The notes beneath the pieces are model-generated. The model saw nothing but the letters and a program-made list of their open reading frames with translations, did not search any database and was not told the DNA's origin. Shown piece by piece: positions 22,514-34,556 of a DNA stretch of 64,000 nt. Source of the DNA: Bipolaris cookei (taxonomy: Eukaryota > Ascomycota > Dothideomycetes > Pleosporales > Pleosporaceae); the NCBI GenBank assembly GCA_002286855.1, contig NRSV01000023.1, positions 124,001 to 188,000 of the forward strand, given 5' to 3'. How positions within the stretch are numbered: the stretch's first letter is position 1; every line of letters starts with the position of its first letter. Both the position numbers and the translations under genes were made by a program.

Positions 22514-23335
22514 TCACTTGGCCGAGTCGTCGTCGTCAGCTGTGGGTGTTGGCAAGACAATCTCGTAACCTTGGTCGTTGGCAGTGCGGTTCTGGCTGTT
22601 TGTTTTCCAGCACCAGGTCTCGCGCCACATGCTAGAAAGCTGATGGCGGTTGCCTTGCGCGGCAGTTTCTTCTTCGTCGGGCTGCTCTTTGATCACGTGA
22701 ATCTTGATTTCAGGCTCATCGGAGCAGGACAGGCTCTCGAGAGATGCAGAAGATAGCTTGCGGAAGCGATGGACGTCGGCATCCATGGGCTTGTCGAGCC
22801 AGTCGTCAATCTCCTCGTCGGACATTTCGCTCCGGGAGCTCTTTGAAGAGGTCCAGGAAAAGGAGCTTTGCGGGGTTTGAGGTGGCGAGGTGGATGAGGC
22901 TTGGTTGATGGTTGATTCATAGGTAGCCTGTTTCCAGTGGACGTAGGTTTGCATGCCTTGAACGAACTCTCTGCTGGTTTTCCGGTCCATGGGTGCAAGG
23001 AACTGCTGGATGGGAAAGAAGCTTCCTTCCATTGGTGAGGTTGGCGGTGAAAGTACAGCACAGGAGACTGGTCGCTCGGCGGTGATTTCCGTATGCTTGG
23101 TCACGTCGGGGAAGTAGTCGCGGTCAAAGTCCGGGGTAGAAATGAGGGATACACTGGAGACAACTCGTGGACGGTCGGACGACAGCCTGAGGAGGGATGC
23201 AGAGTCGTCGACCTTGAGGGATCGCATGCGAGAGATGAGGTGGTCGGGGGTGTTGAGGCGCTGGAAGAAGGACTTCTTGGGCCGGAGGACATGGGGCCGC
23301 AAGTCGTCATAGGGAAGGGCAATGGTGGTGGTCAT
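22514..23335 (-). CDS. Ser-rich orphan protein, unrecognised
   Basis: An intronless frame of 273 codons starting MTTTIALPYDD. The protein is hydrophilic and low in complexity, with many Ser, Asp and Glu residues. Notable parts are RPKKSFFQRL near the N-terminus, a possible Pro-directed cluster (SPPTSP), a Ser-rich stretch (SSKSSRSEMSDEE) and acidic EEIDDWLDK. A conserved-looking segment with aromatic residues (QGMQTYVHWKQATYES) lies near residue 130. No signal peptide or membrane helix is seen. Such composition suggests a disordered, phosphorylated regulator, but I recognise no family and propose no function. Confidence 0.7.
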   Translation of the reverse strand: MTTTIALPYDDLRPHVLRPKKSFFQRLNTPDHLISRMRSLKVDDSASLLRLSSDRPRVVSSVSLISTPDFDRDYFPDVTKHTEITAERPVSCAVLSPPTSPMEGSFFPIQQFLAPMDRKTSREFVQGMQTYVHWKQATYESTINQASSTSPPQTPQSSFSWTSSKSSRSEMSDEEIDDWLDKPMDADVHRFRKLSSASLESLSCSDEPEIKIHVIKEQPDEEETAAQGNRHQLSSMWRETWCWKTNSQNRTANDQGYEIVLPTPTADDDDSAK

Positions 23336-26300
23336 CTTGGCTTGGGGCCTAGTGTGTGTAGTGGCGGAGAGTCGACGACAGGATGGTGTGCAGGTGATGG
23401 GCGGTGTTTATGTTTGTGGGAGCATATTAGGCTTGCTTTTTTGTTGTTGTGATGTTGTTTTGTGGACGGGAACGACGGGGCGTACTGGATACAAATGGGC
23501 CTGGCTGCGCGTTTCGGGACAGCTAGGGGAAACTAGCAAAAGCAAGGCGGGGCAATAGTCTTCGTCAGCCCAGCTGAGAAAAACGCTTGATCCATGCAGT
23601 CGAGGGTTGGGTTTAATCAGACTGCAAACCCCCGACGACTTGCTGATTGGCCGTGCTACGTTTCTTGGGCCGAGTGATTCCATGGGCCATCCGGTAAGTG
23701 TTCGGGGGCCAGGGCGATGACCTCAACCTCTGCTCGGCCTCCGGGATACGGCTGCTCGCCTACCCTGCCACGGCTACCCAGTACATCTGGATGCATGGAT
23801 GCATTTACATCTCTATAGAAGTACACATCTACATATCTGCGGCAAAAGCAGCCACCCACTGGCGCAACTGTAGACGTGCAGACTCGACATGGTGGCCCGC
23901 CCCGGTGCATGCAGCAGCGCTTGTCCTGCCACATGTGTAACATGCACACGTCTTGGTTACCGCTACAACTTGGTCTCTTACAAACGACGGATCCCAAACA
24001 CGACAACCGGGATGCCTTGGAATGAAGGGGTGGGGAGCATCATTAACCGCCACGTTCCAGACCACACTCCCCCATCCCCGATCCAGGGCACGTGCCAAGT
24101 TGCCCGAGTGCGTGCAGATGTGCCGTTAGACAGGCCGACAAGGTGAAGCCCAGCTGTGGGCTAGAGGTTACTAGCAAATGAGTCGATCCATGAACTGCCC
24201 GTTATTGGAAACCGGTCCGAAACTCTGTCTGGTCATTAGCAAATTCTGCATCTGGCAATCAAAACACCTGCAACTTTTCTGCATCTCCTCAATTCACGTT
24301 TGCCCTGGGTGAACGTCGTCTGTGCGTCCACGTTTCGTGAGAATTACGCAGCGCTCCACAGTCTTGTACAGTATTTTCACCCTGTGCATCCATCCTGTGG
24401 TCTAGCCCCGATGCAGATCAAACCCCCCTTTCCCCTCTAAAAAAATTAATCTTGTCAAACTATACGTACTTACGTACATACGCAGACGCTGGTGACGCAG
24501 TGTCTCAGCCGCCCTACTTTGTGTTGTAGGATGAAGCTGGTGGAATCCTGCCGCCCAAATCTTCGAAGTCGTACTACTGATCTACCGGCATCGTCTTGGT
24601 TGTGATGGCCCGCGTACGGCCTGATCACCAACCGTAGATCGGCACAAGGCAACTTCCCACACGGGCTAGACTACGTCTCGGTTCATGCCCAAAGCTACTA
24701 CGCATCTCCTTGCACCCGACGCTGCGGCATTTCGTCGTTGTTTTTTCTTTGCGCATAGTCCCGTGGCGTGTACACAGTAGCTGGCAGTGACAAGCCTCGC
24801 TGTGCGCCCCTTACCACGACCATCGCCATGTCCCACCTCTCATCAAGTCCTCAACTGCAACTAATTTGGTCCTGAGACGTAAGCATATTGTCCGTCAAAC
24901 GGTCCGGCAGGCGTACGCGAATCTCGGGATACTTGTCGCGAGGACTGTTGCTACACTCCTTCGTTCTAACGAGCGCGGCATCGGCTGCTCACGCCAATCT
25001 ACAGGGAAGTCATGCCTGCTACCGCGCACCCGGACGTACCAGGCCGTATTACCTGACTAGCTGTCGGAAATTCGATGACGACACATGCACTCTCCGGGGA
25101 CTTTGGGGTACGCTTCATTTTGGGAACATGCCGTTAACCGTACTTTTTTCGAAGCTTTTGCGAACAAGATTGTTTTTCTGACTCACCAGCCTCGCCCTTG
25201 GAACTGATAGTGGCGTTGCACGAGGCGTTGCACCATAGTTGCTCAACAATATTAGTCGGGCCGTGTCACGAGCGCTTGTGTCCTGTTGTTTCATGCCAGA
25301 CCAAAGAGAAGCATGGTGAAGTTTGGCTCCAAATATTGAATCTCCACGTCAAGACAGCTGGGTCAAACTTTACACGACCATCCATTGGTCAACATTGCCT
25401 GTGCCCTGAAATTTGCTTCACTTGCGCAAACTTCTGCCCCGTCAGCGGGCTGTTAGGATACAATTCAACAGGCCGTGGCATCGATAAAGTGTTTTCCGCT
25501 TACCAAAGCACTCGACGCCCATACAGACTGCGCACAATCTCTTTGTTGAGAAGCACATCCTGTGCAGGGTTCGGGGGCGCGGGTTTTCATCAGCACATCT
25601 CGGGTACCTGACGCCAAGGCGGGAGGGTGAATGCTCGTTCCGACGTCTTAATCAGAAAGTCGCATCTCATGTGTGAGCAACACTCGAATGTACATGTATA
25701 CAAAACGATCAGGGCATTTCGGAAACACGCTCTCAAAATTAGTGTCACTTTGACAGAAGCTAAATCATATAAACTCGCCTTTTCAACTACTTACTTATTA
25801 GTCGCACGGCCCGTCACACACCCACACATGGCCGCAGGTAACGCGTTCGGTCTGAGTACACGACCAGCAGGGATATTGCCAGACACAGCACCTGTCACTG
25901 CCCCAACTTTCGACTTGAAGTCCGGACGACGCGTTGCGTAGGAAACGGGGCTTCGCACAGCTAGGCACAGCCCACGCAGCTAGTCAGCGCCATTAACACA
26001 TGGTCTCTCTCTGTCCAACGTGCTCGCTGACAAGCAAGGAACGCCCTACATAACTATACGATGACCCCAACTCGCCCATACCCTGAACAAGTACCGGTAG
26101 TACTCACGGCGCAACCCCCCCTTTTCTTCCTAGAAGGCCCTACATACGTAAGTACAGTGTACACTGCACATACCACTTGCCATGACAGCCAAGGTTATTC
26201 TAGCCACATATAGCCACTTACATCTCAGTCAGCAGTTGCACTACTTACCTACCTTTCCTGATCGTTGTCGCATGCGACAATAGGAGAATATTACCAATAA

Positions 26301-27670
26301 ACAGGCCCAGACACACCCCGACTTTTGCCGCTCGCGCTGTGGGGTTCCGCTTGTTCCACGGCACATCAGAATAGTGTTTTCGAGCAGCGATTCTAAATGA
26401 TTGATTTTTAGCTGCAGATGCGACAGGTGCACCGCTGTAGTTTGAATGTTTTTAGTACATACCCGCCGCTAGCGGGTTGCGCGACGTTGGGCAGAGCATG
26501 TAAGAATGCGGGACGAGTACGACTAGTTTGATAATAGGGTACGTACGCGAGGGGGTTTGTATGGTAGGGGGATAGTGAGGGTGATTTTGGTAAAGACGTT
26601 GTTCCTTTTTTTTGACAGAGCAGATCTTTACTATATGCTTCTCTGGTACACAGATACGTACCGATGGGTAGGTCCGTAGCGATGTGTCTCTGTATTTACC
26701 GCTTAACTTTCGTACCTGGCGAATCATTTCGCATGTCTCCAAAGTATCTTAAGATGCTGTCAGCTTTATGACTGGGTGGTTTTTTTTTCTTTTTCACATA
26801 AGCTTTGTCAGATTGTTTTAATATGTCACTTTGCGTCGTCTTTGAAAAACAGTGGTGCGTAAGTCCATGGCGAAGAGTTAGCTGTAGGTATGCGCATTAC
26901 TATGTATTTGGCTTGTGGGATGCATATTAGACATATTTAGTACCATGTCTGTTAAAATTCCTTGACAACAGCTTTGGGAATACTTCTAAACATGTCAAAT
27001 ATAGAGCAGAAAATCCTATGTATACATTGATCAGCAGTTTCAACATATACGTCTTCAAAGTCACAGCTGCTTTACTGCTATTATGTTCTAGTAGTCTCTC
27101 CACCGTGGAACAACCCTATGATGACACTTGTCTTAACGGAAAGGGCTCTCTTAGCAAACTCTGTATATTCAGCTGCAATGTGAGCTGTCTTCGTTGGAGA
27201 AGAGAAAAGAATACTAATGGACAAAAGGCGGTACAAAGTACTCAGTGACTTACCAGGAAGGTAGTGATCTTGCACATAAGAAATAGCGTTGCGCAGCCAA
27301 GTAGCTACGTGCTCTAGACCGTGTTACATATAGTCCTAAGAATTGTCCAAGTACGATCCTCGGCGATCCATCTTGTTAGTCAAAAGACTGTGGGCTTTTA
27401 CTCTACATCGTCTTGCGCTTTCAGCATTTTCCCAGATTGTCAAGTCTGATAACAAGATTTTGAGTTGGTAGATTATAAATAGCATAGTGAAGAGGGATAG
27501 CGATGGTACGTGGCAGTGTAAGAATAGAATGTCATAAACGATCCCCCATACCATAATCGCATCTTTACCTTGGCAACTCCTATCCAGACCCTCAACCTCT
27601 CTCTTGCACACCCGCATAAACCACATGCCAAGTCCCCTCTCTCACCCTCGTAAACCCTACTCCCGCACAG

Positions 27671-27701
<31 letters not shown>
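27671..27701 (+). repeat. Poly-C homopolymer, 31 bp
   Basis: An uninterrupted run of 31 C residues after CCCGCACAG and before a pyrimidine-rich stretch. The exact length may be affected by sequencing. Confidence 0.9.
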
Positions 27702-27955
27702 TTCCCTTCCTCTCCTCACTTTCCCCGACACGGCACCCCAACGGCACCCAAACTACCCGCTTAGACACACGCCTACTACATACCTACGTACATGGCTTAT
27801 ACCTACCCATCCTGCCACCCCACAAGCAACTATCCCGAACATACACAACCCGGGGGGGAACCCAACCCATGCGTTCCCCCTTCCCCGAACGCGAACGGCC
27901 CTCGAAACCGTTGAGCGATGTGGGGTGGGTCGCGTAAACCAAAAAGCCACAACAC

Positions 27956-28108
27956 ATGTCCGTAAAACGCACCGCACTGCGCGAGCGCGCCGCCCGCGAG
28001 TGCGCCGCCCGCGAGTCGCTCAAAAAGCCCATGATTACGGCCGACCCGTCACGGCTTTGCACTGGGGGCTTGGATTACGCGCAATCTGCCAAGTATCTTT
28101 TGTCATGA
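27956..28108 (+). CDS. Possible 50-aa small ORF
   Basis: It starts ATGTCCGTAAAACGC and encodes 50 residues with an Arg/Ala/Glu-rich amphipathic stretch (LRERAARECAARESLKK). The stretch is encoded by two copies of GCGCCGCCCGCGAGT (about 27987-28017). GC content here is clearly higher than in the flanks. It could be a short gene or an exon of one, or chance; no family recognised. Confidence 0.2.
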   Translation: MSVKRTALRERAARECAARESLKKPMITADPSRLCTGGLDYAQSAKYLLS

Positions 28109-29677
28109 ACTCAAAGCAGGAAAGCAGGTGATGCGATTATTACATGTACATTATATGCAAGGAGTTTGTATTGTTTTGTTTCGAAGTTTTATTTTGGGGG
28201 AAGGGGGGGAGAGAAGTAGGCCAAGCCGGGGGAAATAAGATCGGCGGGTTATAGAGAGGTTGGGAGAGGTTTGATCACGTGGTGGTCTTCTTGTCTTGTT
28301 ACAGAGTTATTTGCGAGGTTTGCGAAACGATGGTTTGGGGGACAGGGTTTGTGGGTGAGGTTTGTTTAGCGAGAGATGGGAGGGAGAGAGAGTTGTGGGC
28401 AAGGGCATGAGTCGTAGCCGAGGTTCGGGGTTGCAAATCAACGGGCATACCATGGTGGTCGTTCGGGGGCGAGTTGGAGACGTGATGTGTAATCGGCGTA
28501 TTGCCCCATAAAGGAATATTCCGGGCACTGGGTTTCTCGCATGGAGTTGGGCAGGTGCAAACAGACAGAGTTCAACCCGCTGTGGGTTTTGCGATGCAGA
28601 ATTCTGCAGCAATGACTTGCGGTGGAGTTTGTTTGAATATTTTTTCGTCATTTAGGGTTTTGGTTCATGAACAGAATGACGAACTTGGATAGTGAGAACG
28701 GCATCTTGCGTGTTGGGGTCCACATACTTTTGCTCAGAGTTTTTTTGCTGTAACTGCAGCATGTGATGAAGAATATTGGAATCGCCCCACAGTGCAGGTC
28801 CACGATGCCCACTGTGATCGAGCTCATGCAAGAATTCCGGTGTGACACGTGACAAATGGGTACTTTGAGACTATTTTTGTTTGCCTAGGTTGGTAAGAGC
28901 ACCGAGGTAGGATGTGGTTCCTTTGGCGTGAAGGTCCCATGACTTAGCAGACTGTGAAAGGCGTCTCGTGGTTTTCGAAAAGCTTCGGTGTGATGTCCTG
29001 TTGTTCGTTTCTTCGGATGGCAGCAAAGTGAAAAGGCTGTTCTGCTCTCACAACAATATATATGCGCATGCTGACAATGTCGCAATACCAATAGTACTTA
29101 GTTCATACTTTCCATGTCCGAGTGCAGATGGTCATTTGTAATATGCTTTCTCATATGCTTTCTCTTGAACCTTATATCGTGGGTTCGAACAGTACTTGTC
29201 GTATTTTTCTGTTTTTCCAAACCTAACCCTCTGCGAATCTGTCGTTGCATCTTCTGGTACTGATGCGATAAGACCTTACTCCACCGCAATTCCTCGTTCT
29301 CGTGTTGTGTACGGAGTCGTTGAGGCACGCACATAGTGCCATTGCATACGAGGCGCAAACTGCAAAATAATGCTGCGATGATTTCCCACACTGGTAATCT
29401 CCTTTAGTAAACCTGCAATCTCTTTCTACTCTTGCCATAACCACGAGACTGGCTCACTTTCAATATCCACTTTTAATTTCATTTGTTGTCCTTTTTCTTC
29501 TTCTTTGCTGCGATGCGTTCGACTATGCCTTATACAACAATTCTTGATTCGATGTATTGACTACAATGTAGTAGTCATTGTTGAGCATCGTCCATAATAT
29601 GACATAGTGCACACTTCCAAGTAATACTGCGTAGGCTGATAAAAACACCGAGAATATGCATATTGGAAGCAGCACAA

Positions 29678-30385
29678 TCAATCCATGAATCCAGTCGTCT
29701 CATCCATGATGGCAGCAAAGCTCTTAGTCTCACGATGCTTCCCACTAGTGACCGGAGGGAACTGAGACATTTTGATTCGAAATTCATCAGATCGCTTGAT
29801 CGCTGGCGCAAGATTTCTGTGGCTTTATTAGCTTAAACGTCGTCTTCAAGAAAGCTCAGCGTACGTGACATCGCCGCGAATGAGGTAGTTGTTTCGTTCC
29901 ATGGCGACAGCGAGCTCTTCTTGGTGGTTATCAAGTAGACTAGTGTTGGGAACGACTATGAGTGGAATCTGATATCGGAGAGCTTCGAGAATTGAACCAG
30001 AGCCTAAAAGAATTAGTCTGACTTCGTCTTCTTAATGTATGTACCTAGTACCAGCATGTGAGATGACCAGGCCTTTGGACCTCTGAACAAGTTGGAACTG
30101 TGCTTGGAGCCCGTCTGGGCTGAAATCAATGCCGTCTATGATCAAGTCTCGCTGTGCTTGGCTGCTTTGCAAGTGGGCGCAAGCATCGCTGGAGCATTTT
30201 GTATAAATATCCTTCGCTGATCCATATTGGACCAGAAGATGTGTGAATCCACCTTGTCGCAAAGCATCCAAACTTGGGGGACTTAGTACAGATTCAATCA
30301 GAGCAGTAAAGGGAGCGGTGGCTCCAGTAGTGACGAAGCAGAGTTTTGACTCAGGTGTCCATTTCCAGGTGTCGGCCATGGTCAC
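29678..30385 (-). CDS. ALG13: UDP-GlcNAc transferase subunit ALG13
   Basis: The catalytic subunit, with Alg14, of the enzyme that adds the second GlcNAc to the dolichol-linked N-glycan precursor on the cytosolic face of the ER. Exons are 30385-30052, 30003-29865 and 29816-29678; introns are 30004-30051 and 29817-29864 (48 bp each); the product is 203 aa. The GT-B C-terminal-type fold is shown by KLCFVTTGATAPF, LLVQYGS, LVISHAGSGSILEAL (the UDP-binding HAGSGS region), VVPNTSLLDNHQEEL and the usual ending IMDETTGFMD. Starting at Met 30379 would shorten it by two residues. It is head to head with the RSM24-like gene. Confidence 0.92.
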
Positions 30386-30624
30386 GACAATGTAACGTTA
30401 GATTACCGGTATCAGAATTTTCTGGTGCAAGTACTATCCAATATACAGACCAACAGTGTGTTAGGGTCGATAATCAAAACATGCGGGGGCACAGTAACTA
30501 TGAAAGCGGAGGTCGGGCTGTCTTCGCTTCAATTGGTCCGGCGCGCGGTGGCACTTTGCTTCCACTGCCAAGCAATCCCGCATCGCGAAAAGTCGACGAC
30601 GGCATCACTATCGACCCGCACCCA
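30386..30624. promoter_or_regulatory. Compact bidirectional promoter, ALG13 / RSM24
   Basis: Only 239 bp separate the start codons of two divergent genes if the mitoribosomal start at 30625 is used. Core promoters of both must lie here or overlap 5' leaders. No motif was firmly identified. Confidence 0.45.
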
Positions 30625-31848
30625 ATGGCATCGACAACACGAAGGCTGCTCTTGCAGTCAAGACAATGCCCATTGCGGATACAACCTCGAGCAGCACCAA
30701 AGCACACGACCACACAATGGCAGCGCCCGCTGTCCACAACACCTCGACGATATGCCAATGAGTCCACTAAAGAGGGCTCTGCCACTTCGGCGAATGCAAA
30801 GCCACCGACGGAAACGCTCGATGAACTCAGCCCAGAATTGAATTTTTCAAATACGACTCCCAGGAAAGATTTCAAGGAAATGTCCCAGGCCGAGCGTGAC
30901 ACAGCCATGTTAGATAATCTCCGTGCTTCACTCGCAGAAATCGATCCAAGCGTTGTCGCCGACGCGCTTCGCAAAGGAAAGCGCGGACTACCTCAGACGC
31001 AAGACTTTGGCCTGGAAACAGACGAGGACTTTGACATTGAAGAGGATGACAAGAGGAAAGCGTCAATGGGATTCTGGGCCGAAGGAGAAGAAAGCATGGG
31101 TCCGGACGAGGATTACTACGGCGACGACCTGACAAGCCACGGCCACGGCGAATTGCAGCAGCACAGGGAACTAAGGGAGTACGCTCGATTGATAGCCTGG
31201 GAACTACCACTCCTAAGTCGTATGTCACCTTTACTTCTAAACTCACACTTCATACTAATCAAACCCCCAGATCTCGCCCAACCCTTCACCCCCCCAACAT
31301 CAGCAACCCCCTTCCGCTTCCGCTACACTTCCTACCTCGGTGAATCACATCCCGCCGCCAACAAAGTCGTCGTCGAATTTTCACCCTCAGACCTTACCCA
31401 ATCACACTCTCTAACCGCCCCCCAAATCTCCAAGCTAATCAAGCTGGCCGGACCCCGCTATAACCCTTCCACGAACATCATCAAGCTCTCTTGCGAAAAA
31501 TTCGACACACAGCCTCAAAACAAACGTTTCCTCGGCGAAACCATTTCTTCCCTTATTGCTGAAGCAAAAGATTCCAAGGACATGTTCGACGATGTACCAT
31601 TCGACTTTCGCCATCACACCCCCAAGAAGAGACATGAGTTCCCCAAGGAATGGATTCTGACGGAGGAGCGGAAAAAGTATCTCGAGGAGAAGAGACGGCA
31701 AGTTGCGTACCTGGAGGATCAGCGCGCGGGAAATGGGGAGTTGGTGGATGGAAAAAGGATTGTGGAGACGAGTTTGCCGTTTACGGACGGGGCGGCGGCG
31801 GAACGCGTGATGGTTGGGGTTGGGGCAGCAAGGAAGCAGGTGAGGTAG
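30625..31848 (+). CDS. RSM24: Mitochondrial small-subunit ribosomal protein, RSM24/mS35-like
   Basis: A component of the mitochondrial ribosome small subunit. The start at 30625 gives an N-terminal mitochondrial targeting sequence (MASTTRRLLLQSRQCPLRIQ, Arg/Ser-rich, no acids). Exons 30625-31219 and 31271-31848 give 390 aa. The 51-bp intron 31220-31270 is a multiple of three without a stop, so an unspliced message would still read through. An acidic linker (ETDEDFDIEEDD) leads to the conserved core: FRFRYTSYLGESHPAANKVVVEF, then KLIKLAGPRYNPSTNIIKLSCEKF. A longer frame from 30346 would overlap ALG13 and remove the targeting peptide from the N-terminus. Confidence 0.92.
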   Translation: MASTTRRLLLQSRQCPLRIQPRAAPKHTTTQWQRPLSTTPRRYANESTKEGSATSANAKPPTETLDELSPELNFSNTTPRKDFKEMSQAERDTAMLDNLRASLAEIDPSVVADALRKGKRGLPQTQDFGLETDEDFDIEEDDKRKASMGFWAEGEESMGPDEDYYGDDLTSHGHGELQQHRELREYARLIAWELPLLSRMSPLLLNSHFILIKPPDLAQPFTPPTSATPFRFRYTSYLGESHPAANKVVVEFSPSDLTQSHSLTAPQISKLIKLAGPRYNPSTNIIKLSCEKFDTQPQNKRFLGETISSLIAEAKDSKDMFDDVPFDFRHHTPKKRHEFPKEWILTEERKKYLEEKRRQVAYLEDQRAGNGELVDGKRIVETSLPFTDGAAAERVMVGVGAARKQVR

Positions 31849-32574
31849 TCAATGTGAAGATTATGGACTTGAGGAACGGAATCAATGTATCGATATGTTT
31901 ATTGCAAATATCACAGTGTACTTTTTACTCGCCCATCAAGGCTCAACCCGATTGCAATTGACAAAACTTGTTCATTCTCACGTGGATTATCCCCCCTTTT
32001 CCTTCCTTCTTATTTCGCACACTACGGGCGCCGTGGCGCACTGTGTACATATGATGATGCCTAGAGCAATCGTGATAGCAGATGCGACTATATTCGTTTT
32101 TTCGACCCAATCCAGGGGGCGGATAGAATGGTCATGATTACAAAGGTATGTGTTGACGATGTAATTGCGCCCTCCTTGTCCCTTTCTCACAAAAGCTGGG
32201 AGACAAGGATGGAACAAAAAAGCTCGTATGGACCGGAATGTGGTACAGGGTAGTACGTCTCTTGCATGAGCAATGAGCAAAAAGGGAAACAGGAAAAAAA
32301 AAGAAGAAGAAGAGACCAATGGGTATATCTAAACCCGGCAACACCTCGAGTGGAAAAGTCAGAAAAATACGCCAATTACGCCCCCCGCTCCATTGTTCCT
32401 CAATGGCTCTGTACTTGTACACGGATTTTGAAAAGAAAAAAGAAGTAATGTTTGATTGTTGTCCTTGAAACAGGGTGGTGCAATGGCTCGCTTTGCTGGA
32501 AACTGTCGGTGGTCGATTCAACTTGGCGCAGAGTAATGAGGCTCAATGTCCAATACACAGCGTCAATAGCTGGC
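31849..32574. other. Convergent 3' intergenic region
   Basis: It lies between the convergent mitoribosomal and IEC3-like genes and contains A-rich purine runs (32288-32312). No gene seen. Confidence 0.6.
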
Positions 32575-33775
32575 TCAGCCAACTGTTCCAGTACTTGGAC
32601 GCGTTTTCTTCCTGCCCTTAGGAGCCGGGGTGTCACCTTCCTCGCGCTTGCGTTTGGTGGGTCGACTGCTCCCGCCCTTGGGCCGGTAGGCTGTGTCGTC
32701 ATCTCCGCCGCCAGTCTTCCGCCGTCCCTTTGCGGTCTCTGGTGCGGCTGAGTCTTCCTCATCGTGGTGGTCGCGTGGGCCTGGAGTACCTATGGCTGAC
32801 TCTCGTTTGGCCTTTGCACTCGCCTTTGTTGCCTTTGGGGCTGCCGACTTCTCTGACAGGTTCTCGTGATGTGCGCCATCCTTGTCCTGCAGGAAGACCT
32901 GGGGCTGGTGCTTGCGCAGCCAATTGTAGACGCTGTCGGGATTGCGAACAGTAAGATCCTTTTCGCTGAGGGGTGGCTGGGCTGAGGCGAGGCGGATGGG
33001 ACGGCCGTGGTGCAGGGACTGGTCGAAACCGGGCTGCTCGAGAAGCTGATCGGTGGCCAGCAGGTACTCATCCTCGTGGGCGGGCGACATATAGCCAGGG
33101 GCATGCTCGCTGAGGTCGATGCTGGGGACGGGATGTTCGGCAAAGTCCTGGCGTGTGGTGTGAGGGACCTTATGCTCGAGGCTGGCGAGCGACTTGAGCG
33201 TGTGGTATATCGGCTGCGACGAGTGCAGTTGGCAGGTGCGCGTGGCATACTGCTCAGGTGTGATGATTCCGCGGGCGAGGTCGTCTCTCAGGGCCTGCTG
33301 CTGCTGCTTGATGACTTGAGGACCAGGGCCCGACTCGAGTGAAGGCACGGCGGTGTCTGCGGGGGACAGGCTGCGCAGGTCGAAGCGCAAGCGGGGGTTG
33401 ATGCGCGTCTGATCGTTGAGCTCGAGGAGGATATCCAGCAGCTGGTCGTTGTTCTCTTGGAGGCGGCGCGCCGTACCCATGGCCTTCCACTCGTGCTTGA
33501 TGAGGTTGTCGCTCTCCGTCATAGCCTCGTCGAACTTGATGCGCATCTTGCGATACTTGCGTCTTTGAGAGCATGGTTAGCTGATGGGTCTTCGATATGC
33601 GATGGCGCGTCCTTTACCTCCACGATCGCTTGACGGGTCTGTGTGTAGCATCGGCGGCGTCGGTTTGATGTTGCTCCTGCACGGGATTGGTGGCGGTGGT
33701 AGTCGTGGTAGCAGTGGTAGCAGTGGCAGTGGTGTCGCTGGTGTCGTTGGCCGCAGCGGGAGGATGGGAAGCCAT
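32575..33775 (-). CDS. INO80 chromatin-remodelling complex subunit, IEC3-like
   Basis: Nuclear protein resembling the fungal INO80 subunit Iec3. Exons 33775-33618 and 33562-32575, with intron 33563-33617, give 381 aa. After a Thr/Ala-rich low-complexity start (about residues 10-35), the splice joins the conserved helix: SWRRKYRKMRIKFDEAM, then RRLQENNDQLLDILLELN, the signature of the family. The middle is poorly conserved. The C-terminal third is Lys/Arg/Glu-rich with several possible nuclear localisation signals (PTKRKREE, KGRKKTRP). It shares a promoter region with ORMDL. Confidence 0.86.
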
Positions 33776-34556
33776 GGTGGGCGGCGGGTTGGGGATGGGG
33801 GGAGGTGAAGGAGAGGCGGGAGATGGGCGGTGCTGGGCGAGGGCTGGTGGGCGACGAGGGCGCGTGTGTTCTAGAGGGCCATGGTTGCGCGCGGTGCACG
33901 GCCTCGGTGGTTGTGAGCAACACACGGCCTCTGGGAGCATCAGGTGGATCTGGCTCCTCCTTTACTACTGCTACTGCTGCTACTGCTGCTACTACTGCTG
34001 GTCACGGAAACGCATCATTCACCCTCGCTGCCCCCATTGTCCCCCATCACCTCTCCTCTCTCCATCTCGCCACCTGCTCTCCCTGCGTCTGATCAGCCTC
34101 GCCCTGTGAGCTCGGACAAAGACCGGGAGGGTGTTGGATTGCCAGAAGACCCTGAACGTCCCGCCTGCCGCTTTGCTCCTTCTGGACCATTTCCGCCAGG
34201 TAACTACGACTGCGACCACAACCACGACAACCGCTATCACGACTGCTGCTGGTGCGGGTGCTTGTATTGCTACTGCTGTCACTGCCCCTACTCCTCCTTC
34301 TCCTCCTTCTCCTCCTGTTGTCAAGCCGACCCGTATATCTTCACTCAAGCACCGGGCCTCTGATCCGCTCTATCATCCATTATCCACCACCCCTTCACCC
34401 TCGCCGCCTGTCTGCCCGCTACCACCACTGCTACTACTGCATACATACATCAATACCGCCAAACTGTCGTCCATACTCCTCAACCCCACATCTCGTCTCA
34501 AGTTCGCTGGCGATCCCCGGCCCCGCCAATCGCCCTCGACGTCTGCCTACTCCAAC
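33776..34556. promoter_or_regulatory. Divergent promoter region, IEC3-like / ORMDL, with trinucleotide repeats
   Basis: 781 bp between head-to-head starts. It contains a TACTGC-type repeat at 33964-34000, a second CTGC/TACTGC tract near 34240-34275 and long pyrimidine-rich leaders ahead of ORMDL. Frames of 130-200 codons cross it but are low-complexity Ser/Pro/Leu sequence produced by the repeats. Confidence 0.5.
33964..34000 (+). repeat. (TACTGC)n-type microsatellite
   Basis: Short imperfect TAC/TGC trinucleotide array in the divergent promoter. Confidence 0.8.

Larger units (their letters stand above)
23336..29677. other. 6.3-kb gene desert
   Basis: The longest gene-poor stretch in the window. 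Frames on both strands are short (the longest about 175 codons, through the poly-C run) and lack domains or credible exon pairs. It contains many TAC/GTA-rich motifs (TACGTA, for example 24464-24480 and 26140-26150), a 31-bp poly-C run and AT-rich patches near 26760-27010. No transposon ends found by eye. Confidence 0.5.

Noticed and set aside
27604..28131. 175-codon frame through the poly-C run
   Set aside because: Pro-homopolymer and low-complexity translation; no start context, splice or domain support.
29175..29200. tRNA B-box-like GGGTTCGAAC
   Set aside because: No A-box or cloverleaf stems at the right distance on either strand.
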